Positions 44,303-56,475 of a DNA stretch of 64,000 nucleotides are shown here, piece by piece. Origin of the DNA: Bos javanicus (lineage: Eukaryota > Chordata > Mammalia > Artiodactyla > Bovidae). Numbering within the stretch: the stretch's first letter is position 1; the number at the start of each line of letters is the position of its first letter. The DNA is taken from NCBI RefSeq assembly GCF_032452875.1, contig NC_083885.1, forward strand, positions 29,615,925 through 29,679,924. Direction: 5' to 3'. The translations under genes were made by a program, and so were the position numbers. The notes below the pieces were generated by a model. The model made no database searches and was not told where the DNA came from. It saw only the letters and a list, made by a program, of their open reading frames with translations.

Positions 44303-44422
44303 TCATGTTTTGTTTTTTTGGCTGCAAGGTATGTGGGATGTTAGCTTCCCTATCCCTAATCAAGCCTGCACCCCCTGCAATGGAAGGCAAAGTCTTAACC
44401 ACTGGACTGCTAGGGATGTCCT
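44303..44422 (-). mobile_element. tRNA-derived CHR-type SINE
   Basis: Reverse orientation: 'tgtttttttggctgcaaggt', 'tccctaatcaagcctgcacc' (decayed B box) and 5' end 'aaccactggactgctaggga'. Confidence 0.75.
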
Positions 44423-44540
44423 CCTTTTGCTTTTTAAATGCGGTTTCATACTGAATATTTATCATTATTTCTAGTTAGACACTCTGACAAATGTCTAGGT
44501 ATTTTTAAACAACAATAATAACATATTTGAAAGATTCTGA

Positions 44541-44622
44541 TGTTGTTGTTTAGTCACCAAGGTGTGTCGGACTCTTCACGATCCCTCGGACTGCAGATAC
44601 CAGGCTTCCCTGTCCCTCAAAG
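44541..44622 (-). mobile_element. Bov-A SINE fragment
   Basis: 'gttgttgtttagtcaccaag', 'gtgtgtcggactcttcacga' and 'ataccaggcttccctgtccc' match a reversed Bov-A tail and part of its body. Confidence 0.7.
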
Positions 44623-45927
44623 GATGAAGCAGATCCACCTACAATAATCATCCTTAGATACCTTCACTTACTTAGGGTCACATATAGAAATCTCAGATGC
44701 TAAATCTGTTGGTTTAGAGAATGTCCCATTTTCTGAGCATGCATTTTGTTTTATAGTTTGTTCCACTCATACCTTAAAAAGATGCCATCATAAAGCCAAA
44801 GTCCTACATGTAAATTTCTGCAGTCACAAGACCAAAATTAGTGTGTCCCAGATAAAATCTAATTCATGATTAATTATTTAATATTTACATAATATCTTTA
44901 GAGAAATTCTAATTTTCTCCGAGTCATCAAAATAATCATTTATAACTGAGAACTCTAAATCGAATATGACAAAAATATGAAAAAAAGTGAATGCTTTACA
45001 TAAAAGATTAATGTAAATTTTTAATTTTTTATTTAATTCCATAAAGGCTTAGTGACTGCTTCTTTTGGTCAAGTATGATGCTAAATGCTTGAACAAAGCC
45101 TCCTCTCAGACACACTGGTTGTGTTTTTCTCATTTCTTACAATGAAAAATGGCAAGCACTGTAATAAAGTCATTGTTATACTGCAGTTAGAAAGGGGTCC
45201 CAGATGTGCCTGGGAAAGGGGAGGGTGGTCAAAGATGACACCACAGTGTGGCAGCATCTGTTTGGGGACAGGAAGAATGAGTAGGGGTTTTCCAGGTAGA
45301 ATATGTAGGGAGAGCATCCCCAGCAGAAAGGAATACAGGAAGAAAATCTTGGGTTTGTTTAGGAAACGATAGAATTAAGGACCAGGCTGGGCATGGTGAG
45401 AGCTAAGGTCTGACAGATGAGCAACCTGCCCTTTCATTCCCATCCTTCCTTTCATCTTGTCCCTTCCATCCCTCTTTCTTTTACTCTTTACTGAGTATTT
45501 CTTATATATAAGGCATTGTGTTAGTTGCCAAGACAGACATGGCCTTGCTTTCATGTAACTGAGTCTACCTGTAGAGAAAGACAATGAAAGGAAATAAGAT
45601 TTTTAAAGCTTACAGTGATGTATTCTTGAAAAAGAAAAGGGATGAGATGTATAAAATGTTATTAAAATACTCCTGTCAAAAGAAACAGCAAATATGAAAG
45701 GTCAGTTAGGAAGATGGTCAGTATTTTTAACGACTAACAAATGACAGGATTGTTGAAATTCAGGATACAGTGCGGGGGCGGGCATCGGGAAGGACCTTGG
45801 AAACCATGTTGAAGAATTAAGTTTTTTCACTTGCAGGAAATGAGGAACCACTTGAACAAAATACAGGAGGAGAATGACATGATCTAAACCGCAGCTGGAT
45901 TCCACAGGACTTTCTGTATTGTACAAA
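44623..45927. other. Intronic sequence, one weak L2 remnant
   Basis: Unique sequence. A short L2-like piece at about 45490-45590 ('ataaggcattgtgttagttg', 'ccttgctttcatgtaactga') is too diverged to call firmly. Confidence 0.4.
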
Positions 45928-46092
45928 TGTGCTTTGTCCAAGATGGTAAGCGCTAGCTGTATGTGGCTATGTAGCCCTTGAAATCTAGCTAGTGTGACTG
46001 AGAAATTGAAATCATGATTATATTTAATTTAATTCATTTTATTTCCATTCAAAGAGCCACATGTGGCTAGTGGCTACCATATCAGCACAGAT
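45928..46092 (+). mobile_element. MER3-like hAT element
   Basis: 'gctagctgtatgtggctatg', 'cttgaaatctagctagtgtg', 'actgagaaattgaaatcatg' and 'gccacatgtggctagtggct' 'accatat' match the MER3 type of small hAT element as I remember it. Confidence 0.65.
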
Positions 46093-46196
46093 CTAAACTG
46101 AGTTAGAGATCACTGGGGCAGCCGTGTGGATACCAAAGGGCAGGAGACAAGCACACGGGGCTGCTGTAACTGCTCACCTTAAAGAGGACAGTGTTT

Positions 46197-46318
46197 GGGA
46201 CTCCCCTGGTGGGCCACTGGTTAAGAATCTGCTTCTTCAGGGGGCCCAGGTTCTATTCCGGGTTGGGGAACTAAGATCCGTGCAAGGCACAGAGCAGCAA
46301 AAAAAAAAAGGGGGGGGG
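46197..46318 (+). mobile_element. tRNA-derived CHR-type SINE
   Basis: 'gggactcccctggtgggcca', 'ctggttaagaatctg' and decayed B box 'ggttctattccgg', with a tail of A followed by an unusual run of G (46301-46319). Confidence 0.8.
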
Positions 46319-46319
46319 G

Positions 46320-46572
46320 CAAATATGATGGTGTTTGAGCTTAGTAACTAAAATAAACAGGACATGGTGATTATTTGGATATAGGAAGTAAAGGACATTA
46401 AAGAATTTTGAAACAATACCCTTGTGGAAGGCTCATAACTGTCTTCTATTAATCTACATTGCTTTCAAATTAGATAATTCTCTTTCTTTTGTCTCCTTTT
46501 AGCCATATTTACCTAATTAATCACAAAATACACCAAACTGGTCAAACAGTTCACATAAAGATGAGCAAATAT
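46320..46572. other. Intronic sequence, no recognised element
   Basis: Short unique stretch between two SINEs. Confidence 0.4.
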
Positions 46573-46850
46573 GGACTTCCCTGGTGATAGAGTGGATAGT
46601 AATCTGCCTGTGAATGCAGGGGACAGGGGTTCCGTCCTTGGTCTGGGAAGACGGTGCGCCATAACTACTGAAACCCAAGCACTCTAGGACCTCAGAGTCA
46701 CTGCTACTGAAGCCCGTGTGCCTGCAACCTGTACTCTGAAACAAGAGATGCCCATGCACCGCAACACAGAGTCCCACTTGCAGCAACTAGAAAAAACCTG
46801 AGCATAATAATGAAGACCCAGCACAACGAAAAAGAACTACATACACAAAT
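46573..46850 (+). mobile_element. tRNA-derived CHR-type SINE, long form
   Basis: 'ggacttccctggtgatagag', 'ggggttccgtccttggtctg', then the long body with 'gcaacctgtactctgaaaca', 'caacacagagtcccacttgc' and 'aatgaagacccagcacaacg'. About 280 bp, longer than the other copies here, which lack this body. Confidence 0.78.
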
Positions 46851-47873
46851 TATCCAGAAAAAAAAAAAGGAGAGAGTGAATCCCTAAAAGCAGCCAACTG
46901 AAAAAGGACATTACATTAAAAAAAAAAAAAAAAAGACTACCAAAATGTAATTAAATCTTTCCATAAATGGTATCTGTAGCTCAGAGCAGGTATCTGATAT
47001 TTCCCTCTGGTGTGTCTTTTTATGATGGGAGATAGGATTTGTGAGGATAAAATCTTCTACACCCATGATAACCTTGATTCTCACTGTTCACCCTCAGGTC
47101 ACAGGAATCCCAACAACTCTCATAAATCTCAAGGGGCTCACAACGACCTAAGGCTGACAGGGGACAGTTAGCAGTGAAGAGTAGCTTTTAATTCACTCAG
47201 TTACCTTCTTGGGGCTGTCAATCAGGCCAATAATGACTTTTCCCTATATGAAAGAATATGCAGAGTTGATGAATGGCACATGGACAATAAGGAAGAGATG
47301 GTGTGAGATGGAAATACATCATTGTGTAGCTGTATGCACCATGAGACCACAACCAGAATTGAGACTTAATAAATATTTCATGTATTTATCATGGCCTTCC
47401 TAATTTTTGGCCTGTCTTCTAAGCCCTGTATATTAATTTCTTAGTTAATCCTCCTTTTACTTATGTAGCCCACATAAATTGTTATGACTCTCAATGCTTT
47501 GAGTCATAAAATGAGGGTCATATACATTTTTACCCAGCCACAAAGTTAGTGAGGTAATAAGTGTAATCTCCTGACCATAATATCTGACACTTAATCAATT
47601 AGTCAGTGTTGAATAGTTGTCAGAATGGTGGTATTTGATTTTACGTTTGTCCAATTTTTGTCAGAACCATTAATTATATAGAAAAATATGTTTTATAGAA
47701 AACATTGTACACCCAAGAAATAAGAGTAGTGCATATAAAAGTAGGTGTTTTGAAAATTTCCTAAAGTTATTTATATACACTTAAAAATTTTAATTGGACA
47801 TTCAGACTCAGTAAGTGCTAAGGTCTTATGGTAAGTGCTAGGAAGTAAGAGGTGAACCAGATGTAGCCTGTTG
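46851..47873. other. Intronic sequence with poly(A) runs
   Basis: A runs at 46859-46868 and 46918-46934. A MIR-like remnant may lie at about 47445-47600 ('caaagttagtgaggtaataa'). Otherwise unique. Confidence 0.4.
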
Positions 47874-48064
47874 GGACTCCCCTGGTGGTCCAGTGGTTAA
47901 GACTTGACCTTCCAATGCAGGGGGTGCAGGTTCGATCCCTGATCTCGGAAATGAGATCCCACATGACTCAAGGCCAAAAAACCAAAACATAAAACAGAAG
48001 CAGTGTTGTAACATACTCAATAAAGACTTTAAAAACGGTCCACATCAAAAAAAAACCAAAAAAC
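47874..48064 (+). mobile_element. tRNA-derived CHR-type SINE
   Basis: 'gggactcccctggtggtcca', 'gtggttaagacttgacc' and B box 'ggttcgatccc', with the tail 'tcaataaagactttaaaaac' and A runs to 48064. Confidence 0.83.
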
Positions 48065-50302
48065 AAAAAACTTAAAAAGATGCATCCTATTAATTCTTTA
48101 AGAAATGGAAGTGCATTTAGACTCAAATAGCTTGTTTACTTGCTATCACAACAAAAATAACATATATTTTTATGTGATAAATAACCATTCCTATATTCAG
48201 CCAGATAATATCTTTCTAGGAGGTCAAAAGTGTTTTTTACCAAAAATGCTCATCCCTAAAACACAGTGCCTGACCACATGGTCTAATCTAGTCTTGGATC
48301 TTCATGCAAGTGCAAAGCCTAATATCATGTACTTGTTGTTGAATAAATGTGCTCCAGACATGTTTCCTCTTTCTCCAGTGGAGATCCCATCCTCCAACTT
48401 AACCACCCCGTGGGCTCTGCTCCCTTTCCACATCTGTTCTGCAGTTTCAGATCCTTGGTTTTAAAGGACATTTAGATCTTGTGCTGTCCTTTGCACCATT
48501 AAATACATCTTTTATAACTCTGAACCTTCTTAAGGACTTCCATAAACTTTATTTTCATTTACCATGAAGCTATTAATACATAACTCAGTTGACTATCCCA
48601 AACTTGACTTGTACCGCGAGAGCCATTTATAGTTATTTCAGCTAAGCCTATTCCACTCGCCAGCAAACTGACTTCAAACACACAGAAGAGAGCTAATAAA
48701 CGTCTGATAGGTGGATGGGAATGACATTCCTCCATCTTTTAACATGTTCTCTTCTTAAATATGCAATATTATGTTTTCCTCTGCAACACTAAGTCAAATC
48801 TGATTGTCCTTTATCAAAAGCAAGGTTGTATAATACACTGTGTCACATCAGAATGTAGAAATATAAGGAAAACTAAAGGCTTTGTTGAAATGACTCCCAT
48901 AAATATTTGAACATCAGATAAGAGTGTCAAGCTCCCTTTGTTGGGATGCAAAATAGGGGATTTATTTTGCCTTATGAGTATAATAATGTTAGATAACACA
49001 GCTCAGCCTATACAAGCAGCTTTGTTTCTCTCAGAATATAAATGTTATTATTAAGTTTTGTTCCCTGGAGGGTACAGAGACTTCACCAATCACAAAAAAA
49101 TAAAAACATTTTAAACCCCAGATAAGCACTTTTCCCATTTTTTCCCCCTCTTTAAAACTTCTTATGCTTTTTTAAAAAAGCACCCTAGATCACTTGTCTT
49201 AAAATAGTTTATTAATATGTGAAGCTTGATTTTTTTATTATTATTATGAGTCAGGTTTATTGTACCACACTGGAAACATTTCAGCTAAATCAATTGGCTG
49301 CTTAGAGCCTGCATCTCAAAATACAGAACAGATACATATTTGCCACCACACCATAGTGTGGAGCTAGATGGCTAGCAGGGTGAAGTTAGTCAAATTACTC
49401 CCTCAGTAAAGAGGTTCCCTGCACTTGTGCTGGAGGGATGTGAAGATACACAGGGCAGCTGCCCCTTTAAGGAAGGACACCAGAGCTGTAGGAGGAGCAG
49501 TTAGGGGAAACCCTCTAAGTATCAGCTCCTGAGAATCTGCCTCATTTTCAGAGATTGTCCTGTGTTACCTGGAGATTAAGCCAGCAGAGGGATAAAGACA
49601 CTACCAATTTGGCAGGACATAGGACTCCTCTGATGATCAATATGCATTCCATTGGATTGGGCCAAGGCTTTGCCAGGCCTGCACTGCAGGTTAATCGTGC
49701 CCCCTGTCCGCCTGTTTCTGTCCCCTCCCAGTCACAGGTGCTTCTCTCTAACAAACAGCTTGTACTTCAAATGCCATCTACTTTCAGGGAAAACAACCTG
49801 TAACCCATGTTTTTAATGGGAATATGGGAGTAAGAATATGGGTAATCACAGAGTTCATGTAATATAGTATAAATGAGATACCTGTGAAGGGCCCTGTACT
49901 AAAACCCTAAACAGACAAAACTAAAGATCCGCAAGATACTCCCAGTATGACTCCTTAAATATCTACTCTCGTATTGGGGAATACATGTTAGAGTTTGTCG
50001 AACATACTCCAGAAAATCTATTCCAAGTGAATTTCTATTTCATGTCACTTCATGTTTTCAGAGAAAGAGAAATGCTGCTGGAATCAGAGATTTTGCCAAG
50101 ACACTGAAAAGCAGAGACTAATTTAGTTAAGACAATCTGTATTGTAATCATCACTGAGGTCTAGAGAATGGAAGGGGCAGGTAGAAAAATCAGGTATTAT
50201 GAGAAATTCATGCAAGAAACAAATATATTCCCCACTCCAAGCGAGTAAGCATCCAGGTCTTTTTCATGATGCCTTTTCACAGTTCATATGATAGTTATTG
50301 GC
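48065..50302. other. Repeat-poor intronic sequence, about 2.2 kb
   Basis: No exon, no young repeat and no confident old repeat seen. It is one of the longest stretches in the window I cannot assign. Confidence 0.5.
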
Positions 50303-50507
50303 TTCCCCTGTGACTCATCAGTAAAGAATTTGCCTGCAATGCAAGAGATGAGGGGTCCATTCCTAGGTTGGGAAGATCCCCTGGAGGAGGGCATGGCAAC
50401 CCACTCCTGTATTCTAGCCTGGAGAATCCCCATGGACAGAGGAGCCTGGTGGCTACAGTCCACAGGATTGCAGAGTCGGACATGAATGAAGCAACTGAGC
50501 ACACAAG
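50303..50507 (+). mobile_element. Bov-tA SINE
   Basis: 'ggcttcccctgtgactcatc' (A-box region), 'gaggggtccattccta' in place of the B box, Bov-A body, and the end 'aagcaactgagcacacaagc'. Confidence 0.88.
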
Positions 50508-52304
50508 CATGATAGCTATGGTGATTTCTCCAAAAGCTATGCTACATGAAGCCAATTTTTTCCAGTAGATTCAAAGTAAGTACACATAGGGTCAGGGGCC
50601 CCATAGAACTAACCTCCGGAGGGTTCTAAGGCAAGTATGGAGGATGTCAACTCCATCATATACAACTGGATTTTAATACAAAGAATTTCTTTGACTACAA
50701 CAGATTTTTTTTTAAAGAATTTTTTTAATCCTCTCTCTAGGGAGTTTTCTAGATAGATTAAGATCCTGAAATTATGTGAGAATCAACTGTTAAGATTACT
50801 GATGAAAAACCCAAGCTCTTACCAGTATACCGTAGGAGATGACAAACTCTTTTGTAAAATAAATATCTTAGGCTTTGCAGGTCATACTGTCTCTGTTACA
50901 ATGACTCCACTGCAGTTCTTAGGCATAAAGGAATGAGAGTGGCTGCATTCCAATCAAACTTAAAAGAAAAAAAAAAAAAGAAGTGGGGAGCCAGATTCGG
51001 GACACAGGCTATACTTGACTGACTTCTGGCCTCATGAAATAGAGTTTAAACTATTTACTCATGGAACACACCTGCCCCCCAACCCCTTCATGAAGAGTCT
51101 ATGGAAAGGAAAGGGGGCAAATTTATATATTATAATAACATATAGACATGTATCCTCTTACAAAATAGGAATAAGTGCCATGATAGCTGCAATGCTTGAT
51201 GGATTAGAATCTAGAGCTCAGACCAGCAAGGAAGCCTGAGCGTCCTTTACCTCAGATGCTTCTGATTCTCTACAGAAATTTCAAAGTTTAAATCTCTTCT
51301 TCTTAAAGAGTGCAAGGCACCTGAGCCAATTAACTTATCTATGAAATCCTAGTGCAAAGAAACTGGAGTTCAAATTGATCTGGTCACACTGTCTTTAGTC
51401 CTAGTGATGTTCCTTAGAGCACAGCTAGGGAGATGCTGCTCTTGGAGAAAAGTGGTATATATCTATTTTTCAAATTTAACAGGCATAAATGCACTTTAAA
51501 TTATAAAGAAATGTTTTGCTAAACATTGGTTTGCAGCCTCTGTATGGCAAATTTACAGGAAGATACATTTTTGAACCAACTGTGAGTGAAGATGCTATTT
51601 AGAGTCACTAATAATGAAATAAACCCCTTAGTTATGAATCAGTTATTATATTTCACTGAACTCCAACTGTTTCTTTCTCACTGTTTAATTTCATTCTAGC
51701 TTTTGTTATTGTGCCTAAAGAAACCATTTTAACATTTTCTCGCATGCACTTCAAATATCAAAAATTCCATCGACAAGTTTTCAGCTTTTTGGCTCTAATT
51801 GCTCTACTGGTTGCTCTAACTGCTTTAATAAATAATATTATCTGAGTTCTGCTAGTCCCAGAATTCTAAAGTCCCTGCATCACACATTATTTATTATTCT
51901 TTTAAGAGAAAAAGGAGCCTTTTTCTACCCAAAGCTTCTCTTAATAGTGAGAGAGAAAGAAGAGGCAGGGAGGGAGGTATGGAACAAAAAATGAGAGAAA
52001 AGAAGATACACACAGTCCATGCTCTAGATTAATACTAGGTTCTCTAGAGTGTGACATAGTTCCACATTAGCATCACTGAGTATCTGCAGTTCCTTCTATT
52101 GCAATCCCTTAGAAAACTAAGAAGTCTCTTCTTCTGTGTGAGCCTAAAAATAATCTAGTTTTGCTTATCATTTTCCGATTGAATTAAAGGTTAGATAACT
52201 GTGAAAGACTTGACTTTAACACAGGTGTGCAACTCGCTTCCTTACTATAGAGCAATGTCCATGAGGGCAGAGGCTCTGTCTCTATAGAAATCCCTTGAGA
52301 AACC
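50508..52304. other. Intronic sequence, no recognised element
   Basis: Unique AT-rich sequence. A run at about 50967-50980 is A-rich, and a GA-rich run lies at about 51945-51985. An L2-like scrap lies near 52250-52285 ('caatgtccatgagggcagag'). Confidence 0.45.
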
Positions 52305-52425
52305 ATGAGTTCTGTATATCTATATCTAAAACATAGATATAGATATGTGTGTACCATTCCATATGTGACATATATATATCATAAATGTTATATATGTACA
52401 TACATATATGTATATATATATATAG
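52305..52425. repeat. AT-rich simple sequence
   Basis: Runs of 'tatatctatatctaa', 'atagatatagatatg' and 'atatatgtatatatatatat'. An interrupted (TA)n type microsatellite. Confidence 0.8.
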
Positions 52426-52644
52426 TAATGTGAATGAATAGGTGACTATATGACTAAATGAATACATGACTTAATTAGTATTAATCATTGTTAGCTGAAT
52501 TAGCAGTACAGTGAGTTTTTTGGGGGGAAAAATGACTTGGATAAGCTGGTACTTTTGAAATGGGAAACATTCACATTTTAATTGGCTAAAAGTGTGCAGG
52601 AACTAAATGACCAAGGTTTAATTGCGTTTAAAAGACTCCTTGTA

Positions 52645-53455
52645 TGATACTAGACCCCTGTACACTGTTGGTAGGGAAGGAAAGTGGTGCAGCAGCTATG
52701 GAAAACAGTATGGAAGTTCCTAGAAAATTAAAATAGAATGACCATATCATTCAGCAATCTCACTTTTGTGCGTTTATTCAAAAGAACTGAAATCATATTA
52801 GCACCCCCACATTCACTGTAGCATTATTCACAATAGCTAAGATGTGGAAACAACGTAAATGGCCATCAGCAGATGAATGGGTAAAGAAAATGTAGTATAT
52901 GGTATATTGTTGTTTAGCCTCAAAAAGAAGAAAATTCTGTAATGTGCAGCAACATAGATAAACCTGGAGGACATTGTGCTAAGTAAAAGAAACCAGTCAT
53001 CAAAGGATAATATAGCATGATTCCACTTGTATTCCACCTGGGCTCTTGCTTCCCTGATAGCTCAACTGGTAAAGAATCTTCCTGCAATGCAGGAGACCCG
53101 GTTCAATTCCTGGGTCGGGAAGATCCACTGGAGAAGGGAACAGCTTATCCACTCCAGTATTGTAGCCTGGAGAATGCCATGCACTGCATAGTCTATGGAG
53201 TCGCAAAGAGTTGGACCCGACTGAGCGACTTTTACTTAAAACAGTCAGAGTCATAGATGCCTAGAATGATGGTTGTCCGGCTGGCCTCAGAGAAGGGAGG
53301 AATGAGAAGTTGCTATAAAGTGTCACTTACATTCTGCACAACCCTGTGGCTATAGTTAACAATACTGTATTGTACCCTTAAAACTCTGTTAAAAAGACAG
53401 ATCTCATGTAAAGTGTTCTCATCACGATTAAAAACAACAGTAAAAAGAGACAAGG
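52645..53455 (+). mobile_element. Old L1 3' end, split by a Bov-tA
   Basis: ORF2 tail and 3' UTR of an old L1: 'gtacactgttggtagggaag', 'caatagctaagatgtggaaa', 'atggccatcagcagatgaat', then after the SINE 'tagatgcctagaatgatggt' and 'gtggctatagttaacaatac', ending near 53455. The two blocks (52645-53036 and 53237-53455) continue one another. Confidence 0.78.
53040..53236 (+). mobile_element. Bov-tA SINE inserted in an old L1
   Basis: A box 'tagctcaactgg' and B box 'ggttcaattcc' are both near consensus. The Bov-A body follows to 'ccgactgagcgacttttact'. Confidence 0.92.
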
Positions 53456-53987
53456 TCTCTTGGGAATTATTGCAAGACTGAGGAGAGAGTCAATCGATAC
53501 ACAGTTTATTCACCATACAATTACCAGGTTCTCTATGAAATATTTCCACTGTCGCACCATTGGATATCAGGACTATCAGAAGTGCTTTCAGGAAAAGAGC
53601 TCATTAACAGTAAGCCTGGTGTCTGAGGTGAATTGTAAAAATGCCAGAATGCAAGTAGGAAAAAAAAGGCAGAGTCTTGTGTTGAGTAGGCACTTCAAGA
53701 GAGGAATTTGGACAACACAGCACTGTGGCCATCATGGTTATGTGTCAACCCACTTTGACTGCTGAATAGCCATCATGCCCACTTTTAATTCAAGCAGCTC
53801 ATGTAGACGTACGGGAAACGCTTTGAAAGAAAAGTAGGAAGCAGCCATTGAAAAAGAAAACAGTTACATGCCATCTCAACACCATGGTGACAATAAATAC
53901 ACACTTGACGTGAATTTATTGGGTGGAAAATAAAAATGAACCATAGCAGGTTTACATGAAAGCACTGACCGTTAATTAACACCCACT
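53456..53987. other. Intronic sequence, no recognised element
   Basis: Unique sequence. A 101-codon frame at 53460-53765 has no family resemblance. Confidence 0.42.
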
Positions 53988-53998
53988 CTGTGCTAGTA

Positions 53999-54204
53999 GG
54001 GGTTTCCCTGGTGGTTGAGCAGTAAAGAATCCATCTGCCCATGCAGGAGACGTGAGTTTGATCCCTGGGTCTGGAAGATCCCCTGGAGGAGGAAATGGCA
54101 ACCCACTCCAGTCTTCTTGCTTGGAAAATCCCACAGACAGAGGAGCTTGGCAGTCTGCAGGCCATGGGGTCACAAGAGAGTCGGACACGAGAGCAACTAA
54201 GCAG
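53999..54204 (+). mobile_element. Bov-tA SINE with 11-bp target duplication
   Basis: 'ggggtttccctggtggttga', B-box-like 'gagtttgatccc', and Bov-A body ending 'gagcaactaagcag'. 'ctgtgctagta' at 53988-53998 and 54205-54215 is a perfect target duplication. Confidence 0.92.
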
Positions 54205-54215
54205 CTGTGCTAGTA

Positions 54216-54627
54216 AGTTGGCCTTAAGTACAAATAACTTGCTGCCTCTAACACCGTTTCAGAGTGTCTGTCACAAAGTAAACAGTAAACATTAGCTGTC
54301 ATCATCCTACACTTCATGCAAATGCCAGGACCTAGCAAAGCACATGCAGACATAGTGGTCAATGGTAAGAAGAAATCTGGATTTAACCCTAGCCCTCACA
54401 CCTGCCGCTATATCACCATGCATAGGAAACATCCTCAGTTTCCTTCCTCGTAAAACTGGAATCATACTGAGTACTTCACAGGTGTCTTTTGTGAGAATTA
54501 GGTGAAATGATACATAATAGAAGCTTAACACAATGCCTGATTCATCAAATACCTATTGTTTCTCCTGTTACCTCCCTAATCATAATTTGGTTCACAGCTG
54601 ATAGTAACAGACCCACACAAAAGGGCT
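54216..54627. other. Intronic sequence holding a MIR
   Basis: Unique apart from the MIR listed next. Confidence 0.4.
54355..54560 (+). mobile_element. MIR SINE (nearly full span)
   Basis: 'aagaaatctggatttaaccc', 'atcctcagtttccttcctcg', 'taaaactggaatcatactga', 'gagaattaggtgaaatgata' and 'cacaatgcctgattcatcaa' follow MIR in order. Confidence 0.7.
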
Positions 54628-55499
54628 AGGCTTATTTAACTTACATGCAGAGTACATCATGAGAAACGCTGGACTGGAAGAAGCCCAAGCTGGAATCAAG
54701 ATTGCCGGGAGAAATATCAATAACCTCAGATATGCAGATGACACCACCCTTATGGCAGAAAGTGAAGAGGAACTAAAAAGCCTCTTGATGAAAGTGAAAA
54801 AGTTGGCTTAAAGCTCACCATTCAGAAAACGAAGATCATGGTATCTGGTCCCATCACTTCATGGGAAATAGATGGGGAAACAGTGGAAACACTGTCAGAC
54901 TTTATTTTTGGGGGCTCCAAAATCACTGCAGATGCTGACTGCAGCCATGAGATTAAAAGATGCTTACTTCTTAGAAGGAAAGTTCTGACCAACCTAGATA
55001 GCATATTGAAAAGCAGAGACATCACTTTGCCAACAAAGGTCCGTCTAGTCAAGGCTATGGTTTTTCCAGTGGTCATATACGGATGTGAGAGTTGGACTGT
55101 GAAGAAAGCTGAGCACCAAAGCATTGATGCTTTTGAACTGTGGTGTTGGAGAAGACTCTTGAGAGTCCCTTGGATTGCAAGGAGATCCAACCAGTCCATC
55201 CTAAAGGAGATCAGTCCTGCGTGTTCACTGGAAGGACTGATGCTGAAGCTGAAACTCCAATACTTTGGCCACCTGATGCGAAGAGTTGACTCATTTGAAA
55301 AGACCCTGATGCTGGGAGGGATTGAGGGCAGGAGGAGAAGGGGATTACAGAGGATGAGATGGCTGGATGGCATCACGGACTCCATGGACATGAGTCTGAG
55401 TGAATTCCAGGAGTTGGTGATGGACAGGGAGGCCTGGCGTGCTGTGATTCATGGGGTCGCAAAGAGTCGGACACGACTGAGCGACTGAACTGAACTGAA
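54628..55499 (+). mobile_element. BovB LINE 3' part
   Basis: Starts at 'ggcttatttaacttacatgc', just after RT motif B, and runs to 'gagcgactgaactgaactga'. Contains the YADDTTLMAES coding region early, then a 216-codon frame at 54838-55488 covering the C-terminal region (SWTVKKAE, LLRVPWIARRSNQSILKEI, HLMRRVDSFEKTLMLGGI). A 12-bp deletion at about 54799 relative to other copies. Dead, since it lacks the endonuclease and most of RT. Confidence 0.92.
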
Positions 55500-55625
55500 G
55501 GAGCAAGAAATCCTCCACTCATACTCTGGTTAATTCCACAGCCTGGTATACTCTCCTTTTTCTTGATCTTGTGCATCCTGAATTGCATGAAACCAGTTAG
55601 AAAATGAATGGGTTTTGTATTTCCT

Positions 55626-55709
55626 GCTAATTCAGAGCAGCCTTGCTTATAATAGCCAAGATATGGAAACAATCTAAATGTCCATCCATGAATGAATGGA
55701 TAAAGAAGA

Positions 55710-55747
<38 letters not shown>

Positions 55748-56161
55748 CAGTGGAATACTACTCGGTCATGAAAAAGAATAAAATCCTACCATTTGTGAAA
55801 ATGTGGATGGACCCTGAAGGTATTATGTTAAGTAAAGTATGTCAGAGAAATAACAAATATATAATCTTACTTACACGTGCCATCTAAAACAAAATAAAAC
55901 AGAAACACACTTGTAGAGAAGAGTAGCTACCAGAAGAGAAGAGGCTTTTGGAGGTGGTGAAATGGGTGAGGGTGGTGAGCTGTATGCTGATAGGTGGTGA
56001 CTGGGCTTGTGGTGGTGAAAAGTCTGTAGTGTATATCGATGTTTATACCACAAACATCTGTACTATAGTACCTACCATAGTATAACACTTATACTATAAA
56101 CATTGCAGTCTAACTATAATTCTGCACACCTGAAACTTATTAGAATAAACAAATAAAAAAG
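55626..56161 (+). mobile_element. Old L1 3' end
   Basis: 'agccaagatatggaaacaat', 'ctaaatgtccatccatgaat', 'gtggaatactactcggtcat', 'atgtggatggaccctgaagg', 'ctagtgtg'-free 3' UTR with 'gcacacctgaaacttattag' and a final A tail. The (CA)n microsatellite lies inside it. Confidence 0.82.
55711..55742. repeat. (CA)16 microsatellite
   Basis: An uninterrupted run of 16 CA units inside an L1 fragment, and so a likely length-polymorphic site. Confidence 0.95.
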
Positions 56162-56314
56162 ATTTGCAGAAAAAACTGGTCCTGCTAAGCCATCCCAACA
56201 TGTCAAGACACAGTTTGTGTCACAGAAATCACAAGGAAAGAAAGGGAGTGTGACAAAGGATAGAAATCAGGCATTGCATTGTCAGAAAGAAAGAACAAAA
56301 AATGGCTATGCACC

Positions 56315-56475
56315 ACAGTTCCATCCTTGACTATTTGTGTGACAATGGGCAAGATAGTCTTTTTCTCCTCAGCTTCCTCATCTGTTAAATGAGTATACAC
56401 ATTATCTCACAGAGGTGTTAAAGAATGAAATGAACCCATGTAGCACATCTCTGCCACATATTAAGCACTCACTAG
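56315..56475 (+). mobile_element. MIR SINE
   Basis: 'gacaatgggcaagatagtct', 'cagcttcctcatctgttaaa', 'tgagtatacacattatctca' and 'cacatattaagcactc' follow the MIR core and 3' half. Confidence 0.72.

Noticed and set aside
53040..53112. Possible tRNA gene (good A and B boxes)
   Set aside because: It is the tRNA-like head of a Bov-tA SINE. The full cloverleaf is not kept and the Bov-A body follows.
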